A stretch of DNA of 64,000 nucleotides. Origin: Gemmatimonadota bacterium (GTDB taxonomy: Bacteria > Gemmatimonadota > Gemmatimonadetes > Gemmatimonadales > Gemmatimonadaceae). Shown here in pieces: positions 1 through 7,324 of the stretch. The stretch is from assembly GCA_028287235.1 (NCBI GenBank), contig JAQBQB010000025.1, forward strand, positions 62,001-126,000, in the 5' to 3' direction. The position numbers and the translations under genes were made by a program. Position 1 is the first letter of the stretch. Every line of letters begins with the position of its first letter. Below the pieces are notes generated by a model that did no database searches, had not been told where the DNA came from, and saw nothing but the letters and a program-made list of their open reading frames with translations.

Positions 1-245
1 CGCGCGGGCGACTCGATGAATGCGGCGACTTTCGTCACGAGCTTCGCCATGGTGGCGTCACCGTCGATCAACGTGGCGAGCGGAAAACGCTCCTCGACGT
101 CGCGGCGCAACGCGTCACGATCGTCGCCGAGCAAGATGGCGGCGAGCCCGGTCGGGCTCCGCGCCACGAGCACGAGTCCGAGCGACGATTCGCCGATCGC
201 GACTTCGATCTCGTCGGATTTCGGAGGGGATATGTGGGTGGTCAT
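1..245 (-). CDS. ogt: Methylated-DNA--protein-cysteine methyltransferase, N-terminal part (partial)
   Basis: Only the first 81 residues lie in the window; the gene runs off the left edge. The start is ATG at 245, with AGGAG about 5 bases upstream. The visible part reads IGESSLGLVLVARSPTGLAAILLGDD and then an ERFP segment, which is the N-terminal ribonuclease-like region of Ada C-terminal/Ogt proteins. The family repairs O6-methylguanine by irreversible transfer of the methyl group to its own cysteine. The catalytic PCHR region is outside the window, so activity cannot be judged. It is divergent from the Ada-AlkA gene at 444, so together they split the functions of an Ada protein over two genes. 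The call rests on recognising the sequence pattern. Confidence 0.8.
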   Translation of the reverse strand, partial: MTTHISPPKSDEIEVAIGESSLGLVLVARSPTGLAAILLGDDRDALRRDVEERFPLATLIDGDATMAKLVTKVAAFIESPA

Positions 246-314
246 GATGAACTCCTGTCGGGTCTCGGTAGCGGTCACGAGATGCAACCTATGACAGCGC
301 ATCGCAGATGTCTC

Positions 315-408
315 GCCATTTTCGGACAGCTAATAATATAATCTGATAGCCATCTAAATCGTTGCGCGCATATAGCTTACGATCAACGATTGCATGTCCG
401 AAAATGGC
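315..408. promoter_or_regulatory. Inverted 14-bp repeat in the ogt/ada divergent promoter region
   Basis: GCCATTTTCGGACA lies at 315-328 and its perfect reverse complement at 395-408, with 66 bases between. On the plus strand the first copy is followed after 8 bases by TATAAT (337-342), so it would cover the -35 region of a promoter for the gene at 444. The other copy is placed similarly for the leftward gene. Ada proteins activate their own and neighbouring repair promoters by binding such upstream boxes. The repeat is seen directly; its role as an Ada box is inference. Confidence 0.5.
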
Positions 409-443
409 TATTACGCCAACGCGTGGCGAGTTACCTTGCAGCC

Positions 444-1919
444 ATGACACAGGATAGCGCCGCGCTCTACAGCGCATATGCCGCGCGAGATTCGCGCTTC
501 GACGGCGTCTTCTATATCGGCGTCACGTCCACCGGCATCTACTGCCGCCCGGTGTGCACCGCGAAGACACCAAAGGTGGCGAACTGCAAGTTTTTCGACA
601 GCGCCGAGGCGGCGGAAAAGGCGAATTTCCGTCCGTGCCTTCGTTGCCGGCCCGAGCTCGCTCCCGGCAACGCGCCGGTCGACGATGCGCATCGCATCGC
701 ACACCTGATCGCGAACCGCATTGATGAAGGAATGCTCGACGACGGCGCCAGCCTCGAGGAGATCGCCCGCCGCTTCGGATGGAGCTCGCGCCAGATTCGC
801 CGCATCATGCAGAAGGAGCTCGGTGTCTCGCCGATCGAGCTCGTGATGACGCGCCGCCTTCTCCTCGCCAAGCAGCTGCTCACCGAGACGATGCTCCCGA
901 TCACCGAGATCGCTTTCGCGAGCGGCTTCTCCAGTCTGCGCCGCTTCAACGACGCGTTCAGTGGACGCTATGGCATGCCGCCCACCCGATTCCGCAAAGC
1001 GGCCGACGCGACGGGGGCGAGCGTTCCCTCTACCGATTCGTTTGCGCTGCAACTGTCCTATCGTCCGCCTTTCGACTGGACGGGCATGATGCGTTTCCTC
1101 GGCACGCGCGCGTTGAAAGGCATCGAGTCCGTCCACGAGGACGAGTATCTCCGTACCGTTCGACTCGGCCAGCACACGGGTTGGGTTCGCGTCCGCCACG
1201 CGCCGGAGCGGCGCACGTTGCTCGTCGAGCTCACGCATTCGCTCACGCCGGTGCTTCCAGCTCTCCTCGGACGGCTGCGGAATCTGTTCGACCTCAGCGC
1301 GCGGCCCGACGTCGTGGGTGCGCAGCTCGTGCAGGATCCGCTGCTCGCCGGCGCCGTCGCGCGCAACCCGGGACTGCGCGTTCCCGGCGCGTTCGACGGC
1401 TTCGAGCTCGTGGTGCGCGCGATCCTCGGCCAGCAGATCACCGTCAAAGCCGCGACGACCATCGGTGGACGATTCGCCGAGGCGTTCGGCGATCCGGTCG
1501 CGACGCCGCACTCGGCGTTGACGCGATTGACGCCGACCGCCGAGCGCGTTGCGAGAGCGAGCGTCGACGAGCTGGCGTCGCTCGGAATCATTCAGACTCG
1601 CGCGCGGAGCATCATCGCCATCGCGAGCGAGATTGCGTCCGGGCGGTTGGTATTGGAGCCGGGCGCCGACCCCGACCGGACGATCGAGCAGTTGGTCGCG
1701 CTTCCAGGCGTCGGCGCGTGGACGGCGCACTACATCGCCATGCGCGCGCTGCGCTGGCCCGACGCCTTTCCGAAGGAAGACGTCGTGCTGCGAAAGAATC
1801 TCGGCGGTGTCACCGCGGCGCGCGCCGAGGAGCTGTCGCAGTCGTGGCGCCCGTGGCGCAGCTACGCAACGCTGCATCTGTGGGCCGGCAACGGGTCGCG
1901 TCTCGCCGAGGAGGATTGA
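444..1919 (+). CDS. Bifunctional Ada-type regulator / AlkA-type DNA-3-methyladenine glycosylase
   Basis: A 491-residue fusion for alkylation-damage repair. Residues 1-75 are an Ada N-terminal zinc domain with C34, C38, C65 and C68 spaced as the four metal cysteines of Ada; the first is the one that accepts methyl from phosphotriesters. Residues about 85-190 are an AraC-type helix-turn-helix region. Residues about 200-300 are the AlkA N-terminal domain. The rest is a helix-hairpin-helix glycosylase domain (ILGQQITVKAA, LPGVGAWTA, and the catalytic aspartate region FPKEDVVL). ATG 444 was chosen because the upstream TTG extension adds nothing conserved and runs into the repeated element. The methyltransferase domain of classical Ada is absent here but is encoded by the divergent neighbour. 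Confidence 0.92.
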   Translation: MTQDSAALYSAYAARDSRFDGVFYIGVTSTGIYCRPVCTAKTPKVANCKFFDSAEAAEKANFRPCLRCRPELAPGNAPVDDAHRIAHLIANRIDEGMLDDGASLEEIARRFGWSSRQIRRIMQKELGVSPIELVMTRRLLLAKQLLTETMLPITEIAFASGFSSLRRFNDAFSGRYGMPPTRFRKAADATGASVPSTDSFALQLSYRPPFDWTGMMRFLGTRALKGIESVHEDEYLRTVRLGQHTGWVRVRHAPERRTLLVELTHSLTPVLPALLGRLRNLFDLSARPDVVGAQLVQDPLLAGAVARNPGLRVPGAFDGFELVVRAILGQQITVKAATTIGGRFAEAFGDPVATPHSALTRLTPTAERVARASVDELASLGIIQTRARSIIAIASEIASGRLVLEPGADPDRTIEQLVALPGVGAWTAHYIAMRALRWPDAFPKEDVVLRKNLGGVTAARAEELSQSWRPWRSYATLHLWAGNGSRLAEED

Positions 1920-1971
1920 CGTGACTGGACTCGGGTCCGATTCTACGCTGACTCGCAACCCGTGATTCTTC

Positions 1972-2646
1972 GTGCAATCGACCACATCCGCCGCTCAACC
2001 GCTCGTTTCGAAGCAGCTCGACGTCTTCGCCGTCGACCATTTGGTGATGGCCGGCTGGGCCGGCCGCGACCACGCGGCAGTCGAAGCGCACATCCGTGAG
2101 CTCGAGGCGCTTGGCACACCGCGGCCGTCGCGGACGCCGGTTTTCTACCGAGTTGCCTCGTCGCTGCTGACGACGCGCGACGTCCTCGAAGTGGTGGGAA
2201 GCGAGACGAGCGGCGAGGTAGAGTTCGTGCTCGTGATGCAGAGCGACGGCCTGTGGGTCGGCCTCGGCTCCGATCACACCGATCGCGCCATGGAACGCAC
2301 CAGCGTTGCGCTGTCGAAGCAGCTGTGCGGCAAGGTCGCCGCCACGCAACTCTGGCGGTACGACGACGTCGCGCCGCACTGGGACCAGCTCGTGTTGCGT
2401 TCGTGGGCGCACCGCGACGGAGCACGGCATCTCTATCAAGAAGGTCGATTCGCCGCCATCCTGCCCGCCGAGCAACTCCTCGCCAAATACGCGCTGCGTC
2501 CTGGCGGCGCGATGTTCGGCGGCACGATCGCCACCGTCGACCGGATCGCGCCCGCCGACGAATTCGAGATGGAGCTCGACGATCCCGTGCTCGGCCGCCG
2601 GCTGCACCATCGGTATCGCATTGTCGCGCTCCCCGCGAATTCGTGA
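1972..2646 (+). CDS. DUF2848 family protein
   Basis: A 224-residue soluble protein matching the DUF2848 family, with the segments VMQSDGLWVGLGSDHTDR, TSVALSKQLC and a central HWDQL...RSW region. The family has no firmly assigned reaction; its fold is thought to relate to fumarylacetoacetate hydrolases and it usually sits beside small-molecule catabolism genes. The likely start is GTG at 1972. Its stop overlaps the GTG start of the MFS transporter (GTGA), so the two are probably translationally coupled. With the CocE-type hydrolase that follows, the set looks like uptake and hydrolysis of an organic acid, ester or amide. The substrate is unknown. Confidence 0.7.
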   Translation: MQSTTSAAQPLVSKQLDVFAVDHLVMAGWAGRDHAAVEAHIRELEALGTPRPSRTPVFYRVASSLLTTRDVLEVVGSETSGEVEFVLVMQSDGLWVGLGSDHTDRAMERTSVALSKQLCGKVAATQLWRYDDVAPHWDQLVLRSWAHRDGARHLYQEGRFAAILPAEQLLAKYALRPGGAMFGGTIATVDRIAPADEFEMELDDPVLGRRLHHRYRIVALPANS

Positions 2647-3944
2647 CCGCCGTCGCGGCTGAAGCAGGTAAACCGGCGAACGCGATCGAGCGCGCGACGA
2701 TGCGCAAGGTGAGCCTGCGCGTGCTCCCGTTGCTCTTCGTCCTCTACATCGCCGCCTTTCTCGACCGCACCAATGTGGGACTCGCGTCGTTGCACATGAA
2801 TCGCGATCTCGGACTCAGCGCAGCCGCGTACGGCTTCGGCGCCGGTGTCTTCTTCATTGGATATGGACTGTTCGAGATACCGAGCAACCTGTTTCTCGCG
2901 CGCGTGGGCGCGCGGCGGTGGATCGCGCGAATCGCGATCACCTGGGGCGTGCTCGCCTGCGCGATGATGCTCGTGCGCGGCGCCACGAGCTTCTACATCC
3001 TCCGCTTCCTCTTGGGCGCCGCGGAAGCCGGATGCTTTCCGGGGATCGTCTATTACCTGAGCCAATGGTTTCCGGAGCGCCAACGCGCGAGCGCCATGTC
3101 GCGTTTCATGATGAGCATTCCGCTCTCGGGTACGATCGGCGGTCCGCTCGGCGGCGCGCTGTTGTCGCTCGACGGGCGTTTCGGACTCGCGGGCTGGCAG
3201 TGGCTCTTTCTCGTCGAAGGAATTCCGTCGATCCTGCTCGGCATTGCGGTGCTTTTTTTGCTCACGGACCGCGTCGAAGAGGCGCACTGGTTGACAGAGT
3301 CGGAACGGTCGTGGCTGACGGCACGTCTCCAGTCCGAACGAGCGGTACGCATCGGAGTGAGCGAGACCAGCGTCGTGCGAGCTCTCACGAGCGGAGTCGT
3401 ATGGTGGCTCGCGGTGCTTTACCTGCTGGCGATCGCCGCGGAGCTGGGGCCGGTATTCTTCGGACCCGCGCTCGTCGCCGATGCGCTGCATTTTGGCAGC
3501 ATGGGGGTTGGTTGGGTGATCGGCGCGATCGGTCTGGCCGGCGTCGTGGGCATGCTGCTCAGCGGCGCGCACTCCGATCGGAGCGGCGAACGAATCGCGC
3601 ACGCGGCTATCCCAATGATGCTCATGGCCGTGGGCTTCGTCGTGACCGCGATGTCGCATCAGGGTGCGATGGTCGTGGTCGGGCTCGTGCTGGTATCCAT
3701 AGGCGTGAACGCATTTCTGCCCGTGTTCTGGACCGTGCCGTCGACACTGCTCAGTGGAAGCGCCGCCGCCGGCGGCATCGCCCTGATCAATTCAATCGGA
3801 AACCTCGGCGGCTTCTTTGCGCCGAACATCCTAGGGTTCGGCAAGGTTGCGACGGGCAGCTACACAAACGGATTGGTGACGCTGGGATGCCTCGCGCTCC
3901 TGGCGGGGCTGATGATGATACCCGTTCGCCGGACGCTGAAATGA
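2643..3944 (+). CDS. MFS transporter, anion:cation symporter-like family
   Basis: A 433-residue inner-membrane transporter with about 12 hydrophobic segments. The first segment is followed by AAFLDRTNVG, the signature of the ACS branch (phthalate, hydroxyphenylacetate, glucarate and sugar-acid permeases), and a FLLGAAEAGCFPG segment lies near helix 4-5. Starting at GTG 2643 gives a short cytoplasmic leader of about 20 residues, normal for the family; ATG 2700 is the alternative. The gene overlaps the DUF2848 gene by GTGA and the hydrolase by ATGA. It probably imports an organic anion in symport with protons. The substrate cannot be told from sequence. Confidence 0.85.
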   Translation: MTAVAAEAGKPANAIERATMRKVSLRVLPLLFVLYIAAFLDRTNVGLASLHMNRDLGLSAAAYGFGAGVFFIGYGLFEIPSNLFLARVGARRWIARIAITWGVLACAMMLVRGATSFYILRFLLGAAEAGCFPGIVYYLSQWFPERQRASAMSRFMMSIPLSGTIGGPLGGALLSLDGRFGLAGWQWLFLVEGIPSILLGIAVLFLLTDRVEEAHWLTESERSWLTARLQSERAVRIGVSETSVVRALTSGVVWWLAVLYLLAIAAELGPVFFGPALVADALHFGSMGVGWVIGAIGLAGVVGMLLSGAHSDRSGERIAHAAIPMMLMAVGFVVTAMSHQGAMVVVGLVLVSIGVNAFLPVFWTVPSTLLSGSAAAGGIALINSIGNLGGFFAPNILGFGKVATGSYTNGLVTLGCLALLAGLMMIPVRRTLK

Positions 3945-5722
3945 CGCACGTACGCATGATCGCTCGATTGGTTGGTGGCGCGCTTGGATTATTCGTCGCG
4001 CTCGTTCCCGCGTCGAGCGCACAGGGAGCTCCAGCCGCGACGAAGACACAGGCGGATGTTTCCATCCCGATGCGCGACGGCGAGCAGTTGGGCGCCGACG
4101 TCTATCTGCCGACCGGCCAGGGGCCGTTCCCCGTGCTGCTCACCATCACGCCGTACGGCAAGAACGGCTCGGCGCGGATGGCGGCGACGTCGGTGTCGCG
4201 CGGCTACGCCGTCGTCGCCGTCGACTCGCGCGGGCTGCGCGCGTCGCACGGCAAGTGGGAGCCGTACATCCACGAAGCGGAGGACGGCTACGACGTTCAG
4301 CAATGGGTTGGCCATCAGCCGTGGTGTAACGGCAACGTCGGAATGTTCGGCACGTCGTATCCGGCGTACACGCAGATCGCGCCGGCGCCGCTCCGCAGCC
4401 CGTATGTGAAGGCGCTCGTGCCCGTATCCGCGCAGTCGGACAATTACGGCAGCGTGTGGAGCAGCGACGGAATCTTTCACCTGGCGTTCGGACCAACCTG
4501 GGCGGCACAGCAGGAAGCGATCGCCGAGAGAAAGCCTGCGCCGGTCGTGGATTGGGTGAAGGTGACCTGGACGCTTCCCTTGAAAGCGATACCCGACATG
4601 ATCGGAGTGCGCTCGCCTTTTCTGGCGGACGTAATTGCGCACGATGCGCACGACGCCTTCTGGAAATCGATGAGTGTCCGCGATAAGTATTCTGAAATGG
4701 ACGTTCCGGCGTTCCATGTCACCGGATGGTACGACGACCTGAGCTCGGAAACGCAGCGCAACTTCATCGGCATAAGCACCGGGTCGAAGACCGATCGGGC
4801 CAGGCGTTGGCAGAGGCTGTTGATCGGACCGTGGGGTCACGGCGTACCGCGCTTTCCGGACGGCGACTTCATCTTTGGGGACGTGAACTTCGGACCGGAG
4901 GCGAAGATAGATTTTCAGGCGATGCAGTCGCGCTGGTTCGACTTCCACCTCGCGGGAGCCAAGAACGGCGTCGATACGGAAGCGCCGGTGCGAATATTCG
5001 TGATGGGCGCCAACAAGTGGCGCGATGAAAAGGAATGGCCCATCGCCCGCGCTCGTCCAACGCGCTACTATCTGCACAGCAAGGGATTCGCGAACTCCCG
5101 TTTCGGCGACGGGGTGCTGAGTACCACGCCTCCGGCCGAAGAGCCCGCGGATCATTATCGGTATGATCCACGCAATCCGGTGCCGACTTATGGCGGCCAC
5201 GGATGCTGCGACTATACCTTCGCCGCGATGGGTCCGCTCGACCAGCGTGTCACCGAGCTGCGGCCAGACGTGCTCGTCTACTCCACCGAGCCCCTCGCCG
5301 AAGACACGGAGGTGAGCGGCATGGTCGAGGCGCAACTCGTTTTCTCGACGGACGTGACCGACACCGATTTTTTCGTCACGCTGTCGGATGTCTATCCGGA
5401 CGGCAAGGCGATCGACATCACGGAGGGCCAGGTTCGCACGCGCTTCCGCGAGTCGCAGGAGCGCCCGAGTCTACTCAGCCCGAACAAGGAATACCCCGTC
5501 ACGATCGCGCTTTGGGGTACGAGCAACCTGTTCAAGAAAGGTCATCGGATCCGCGTGCATGTCACCAGCAGTAACTTTCCACGATTCAGCCGGAATCTGA
5601 ATTCCGGAAAGAACCCGGCCGACGAAGCGGATCAGGACATCCGCGTCGCGACACAAACGATTTATCATGCTGGCGGTCGCGCGTCGGCGATCGTGCTGCC
5701 GATCGTGCCGAGCTCGCCGTAG
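3941..5722 (+). CDS. CocE/NonD family hydrolase (X-Pro dipeptidyl-peptidase-like), exported
   Basis: A 593-residue alpha/beta hydrolase. Residues 1-30 form a signal peptide ending near SSAQGA. The nucleophile elbow reads MFGTSYPAYTQ, placing the serine in the usual G-x-S-Y context. YDDLSSETQ and GPWGHG supply the expected acid and histidine regions, and a jelly-roll C-terminal domain follows (VSGMVEAQLVFSTDVTDTD). CocE-like enzymes cleave esters or amides such as acyl esters and X-Pro peptides. The start is ATG 3941, overlapping the transporter stop by ATGA. Being exported and co-transcribed with a permease, it probably releases the transported molecule outside the cytoplasm. Confidence 0.85.
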   Translation: MTHVRMIARLVGGALGLFVALVPASSAQGAPAATKTQADVSIPMRDGEQLGADVYLPTGQGPFPVLLTITPYGKNGSARMAATSVSRGYAVVAVDSRGLRASHGKWEPYIHEAEDGYDVQQWVGHQPWCNGNVGMFGTSYPAYTQIAPAPLRSPYVKALVPVSAQSDNYGSVWSSDGIFHLAFGPTWAAQQEAIAERKPAPVVDWVKVTWTLPLKAIPDMIGVRSPFLADVIAHDAHDAFWKSMSVRDKYSEMDVPAFHVTGWYDDLSSETQRNFIGISTGSKTDRARRWQRLLIGPWGHGVPRFPDGDFIFGDVNFGPEAKIDFQAMQSRWFDFHLAGAKNGVDTEAPVRIFVMGANKWRDEKEWPIARARPTRYYLHSKGFANSRFGDGVLSTTPPAEEPADHYRYDPRNPVPTYGGHGCCDYTFAAMGPLDQRVTELRPDVLVYSTEPLAEDTEVSGMVEAQLVFSTDVTDTDFFVTLSDVYPDGKAIDITEGQVRTRFRESQERPSLLSPNKEYPVTIALWGTSNLFKKGHRIRVHVTSSNFPRFSRNLNSGKNPADEADQDIRVATQTIYHAGGRASAIVLPIVPSSP

Positions 5723-5769
5723 CGGACCAGTCCGCCGCGCGAATGCGGTTGCCCAGTGTATAACGAGGG

Positions 5770-7314
5770 ATGATGAACGGGGATTCGAGCACGGCGACAT
5801 CCGACGGTGCGCCGATCGAGATCGAGAGTGGTGGCCTCTATCGGCTTCTGGTCGATAGCGTACGCGACTACGCCATCTTCGCGCTCGACGCTACGGGACA
5901 CATCCTGACCTGGAATCAGGGCGCACGACGCATCAAGGGCTACGAGGCGAGCGAGATCATCGGCAAGCACTTCTCGACGTTCTACCCCGAGGCAGACGTC
6001 GCGGCCGGCAAGCCGGATTGGGAATTGGAGGTCGCGACTCGCGAGGGTCGGTTCGAAGAGGAAGGGTGGCGCATCCGGAAGGACGGCTCCCGCTTTTGGG
6101 CCAACGTCGTCATCACCGCGCTTCGGAACGAGGCGGGCCGCCTCGTGGGTTTCGCGAAGGTCACGCGCGATCTGACGGAGCGCCGTGCGGCCGACGAGAC
6201 ATTGCGCTCGAGCGAGCAGCGCTTCCGTCTTCTCGTCCAAACGGTGAAGGACTACGGCATCTTCATGCTCGATCCACACGGTCTGGTCGTCAGTTGGAAT
6301 GCTGGCGCCGAGCGCATCAAAGGCTACGTGGCGAGCGAGATCATCGGCAGGCACTTCTCGACGTTCTACCCCGAGGCAGACGTCGCGGCCGGCAAGCCGG
6401 ATTGGGAATTGGACGTCGCGACTCGCGAGGGTCGGTTCGAAGAGGAAGGGTGGCGCATCCGGAAGGACGGCTCCCGCTTTTGGGCCAACGTCGTCATCAC
6501 CGCGGTACACGGCGACAACGGAAAGCTCATCGGCTTCGCGAAGGTGACGCGAGATTTGACCGAGCGCCGGGCGGCACAAGAACAGGCCCTCGCTGACGCG
6601 CGCCGGATTACCGAGGCCGAGGTGGCCAATCAGGCGAAGAGCCAGTTCCTCGCCGCGATGTCGCACGAGCTGCGCACGCCACTCAACGCCATCGGCGGCT
6701 ACGCCGAGCTCATCGAGCATCGCATCGGCGGGCCGGTCACCGAGCAGCAACTGGAGTATCTGGGACGCATTCGCGGCAGCCAGCAACATTTGCTCGGCAT
6801 CATTACGGACTTGCTCAATTTCAGCCGGCTCGAGGCCGGACAGGTGACGTACGACGCCGTGGCGATTCCCGTCAACGCCATGGTCGACACGGTGCTACCT
6901 CTGCTCGAACCGCAAGCGGCAGCCAAGCAGATTGTGCTCGAGAGCCAGCCGTGTCCCGCGTCGCTCATCGCGCGCGCGGACCGCACGAAGGCCGAGCAGA
7001 TCGTGTTGAACCTGCTCTCGAACGCCGTGAAGTTCACGCTGCCCGGCGGGCGCGTGTCGGTCGAGTGCAACGCCGTGGGCAATTCCGTCACGATCGCGGT
7101 GCGCGACACCGGACCGGGCATTCCACTGAACAAGCAGGCCGCGATCTTCGAGCCGTTCGTACAGCTCGGGCGAAGCCTCACCAGTCCGCACGAAGGCACC
7201 GGGCTTGGACTCGCGATCAGCCGCGACCTCGCGCGGGCGATGGGCGGTGATGTAACCGTCGAGAGCGAGCCGAAGGTGGGAAGCACTTTCACGTTGACGC
7301 TGCCGCGGGACTAA
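5770..7314 (+). CDS. PAS-PAS sensor histidine kinase
   Basis: A 514-residue kinase with no membrane segment, so probably cytoplasmic. Two PAS domains (about 20-135 and 145-263) are followed by a HisKA domain with the phospho-acceptor H299 in SHELRTPL. An HATPase domain follows, with the N box EQIVLNLLSNAVKFT, G1 DTGPGIP and G2 GTGLGLAIS. It has no receiver domain and no response regulator gene beside it. The two PAS domains are almost identical at the DNA level over about 174 bases (5947-6120 and 6331-6504, two differences seen), pointing to recent duplication or gene conversion. The ATG at 5770 is the first of two adjacent ATG codons. Confidence 0.92.
   Translation: MMNGDSSTATSDGAPIEIESGGLYRLLVDSVRDYAIFALDATGHILTWNQGARRIKGYEASEIIGKHFSTFYPEADVAAGKPDWELEVATREGRFEEEGWRIRKDGSRFWANVVITALRNEAGRLVGFAKVTRDLTERRAADETLRSSEQRFRLLVQTVKDYGIFMLDPHGLVVSWNAGAERIKGYVASEIIGRHFSTFYPEADVAAGKPDWELDVATREGRFEEEGWRIRKDGSRFWANVVITAVHGDNGKLIGFAKVTRDLTERRAAQEQALADARRITEAEVANQAKSQFLAAMSHELRTPLNAIGGYAELIEHRIGGPVTEQQLEYLGRIRGSQQHLLGIITDLLNFSRLEAGQVTYDAVAIPVNAMVDTVLPLLEPQAAAKQIVLESQPCPASLIARADRTKAEQIVLNLLSNAVKFTLPGGRVSVECNAVGNSVTIAVRDTGPGIPLNKQAAIFEPFVQLGRSLTSPHEGTGLGLAISRDLARAMGGDVTVESEPKVGSTFTLTLPRD
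5947..6504 (+). repeat. In-frame duplicated PAS segment (copies at 5947-6120 and 6331-6504)
   Basis: The two segments are offset by exactly 384 bases (128 codons) and differ at only two positions that I can see, one of them silent-looking and one changing Glu to Asp. The flanking PAS sequence is much more diverged, so identity is local. This pattern fits gene conversion between older PAS duplicates rather than a single recent tandem duplication. Confidence 0.85.
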
Positions 7315-7324
7315 GCCACCCGCA

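Noticed and set aside
289-477. Short minus-strand reading frame across the ogt/ada promoter region
   Set aside because: It covers both copies of the inverted repeat and has no ribosome binding site or family resemblance.
411-1985. Long open reading frame antisense to the Ada-AlkA gene
   Set aside because: Typical GC-rich shadow; composition is Arg/Glu repeats without domains, while the plus strand has four recognisable domains.
5947-6504. Insertion of a mobile element inside the histidine kinase
   Set aside because: The repeated segment is in frame, coincides with PAS domain sequence and has no terminal repeats or transposase.
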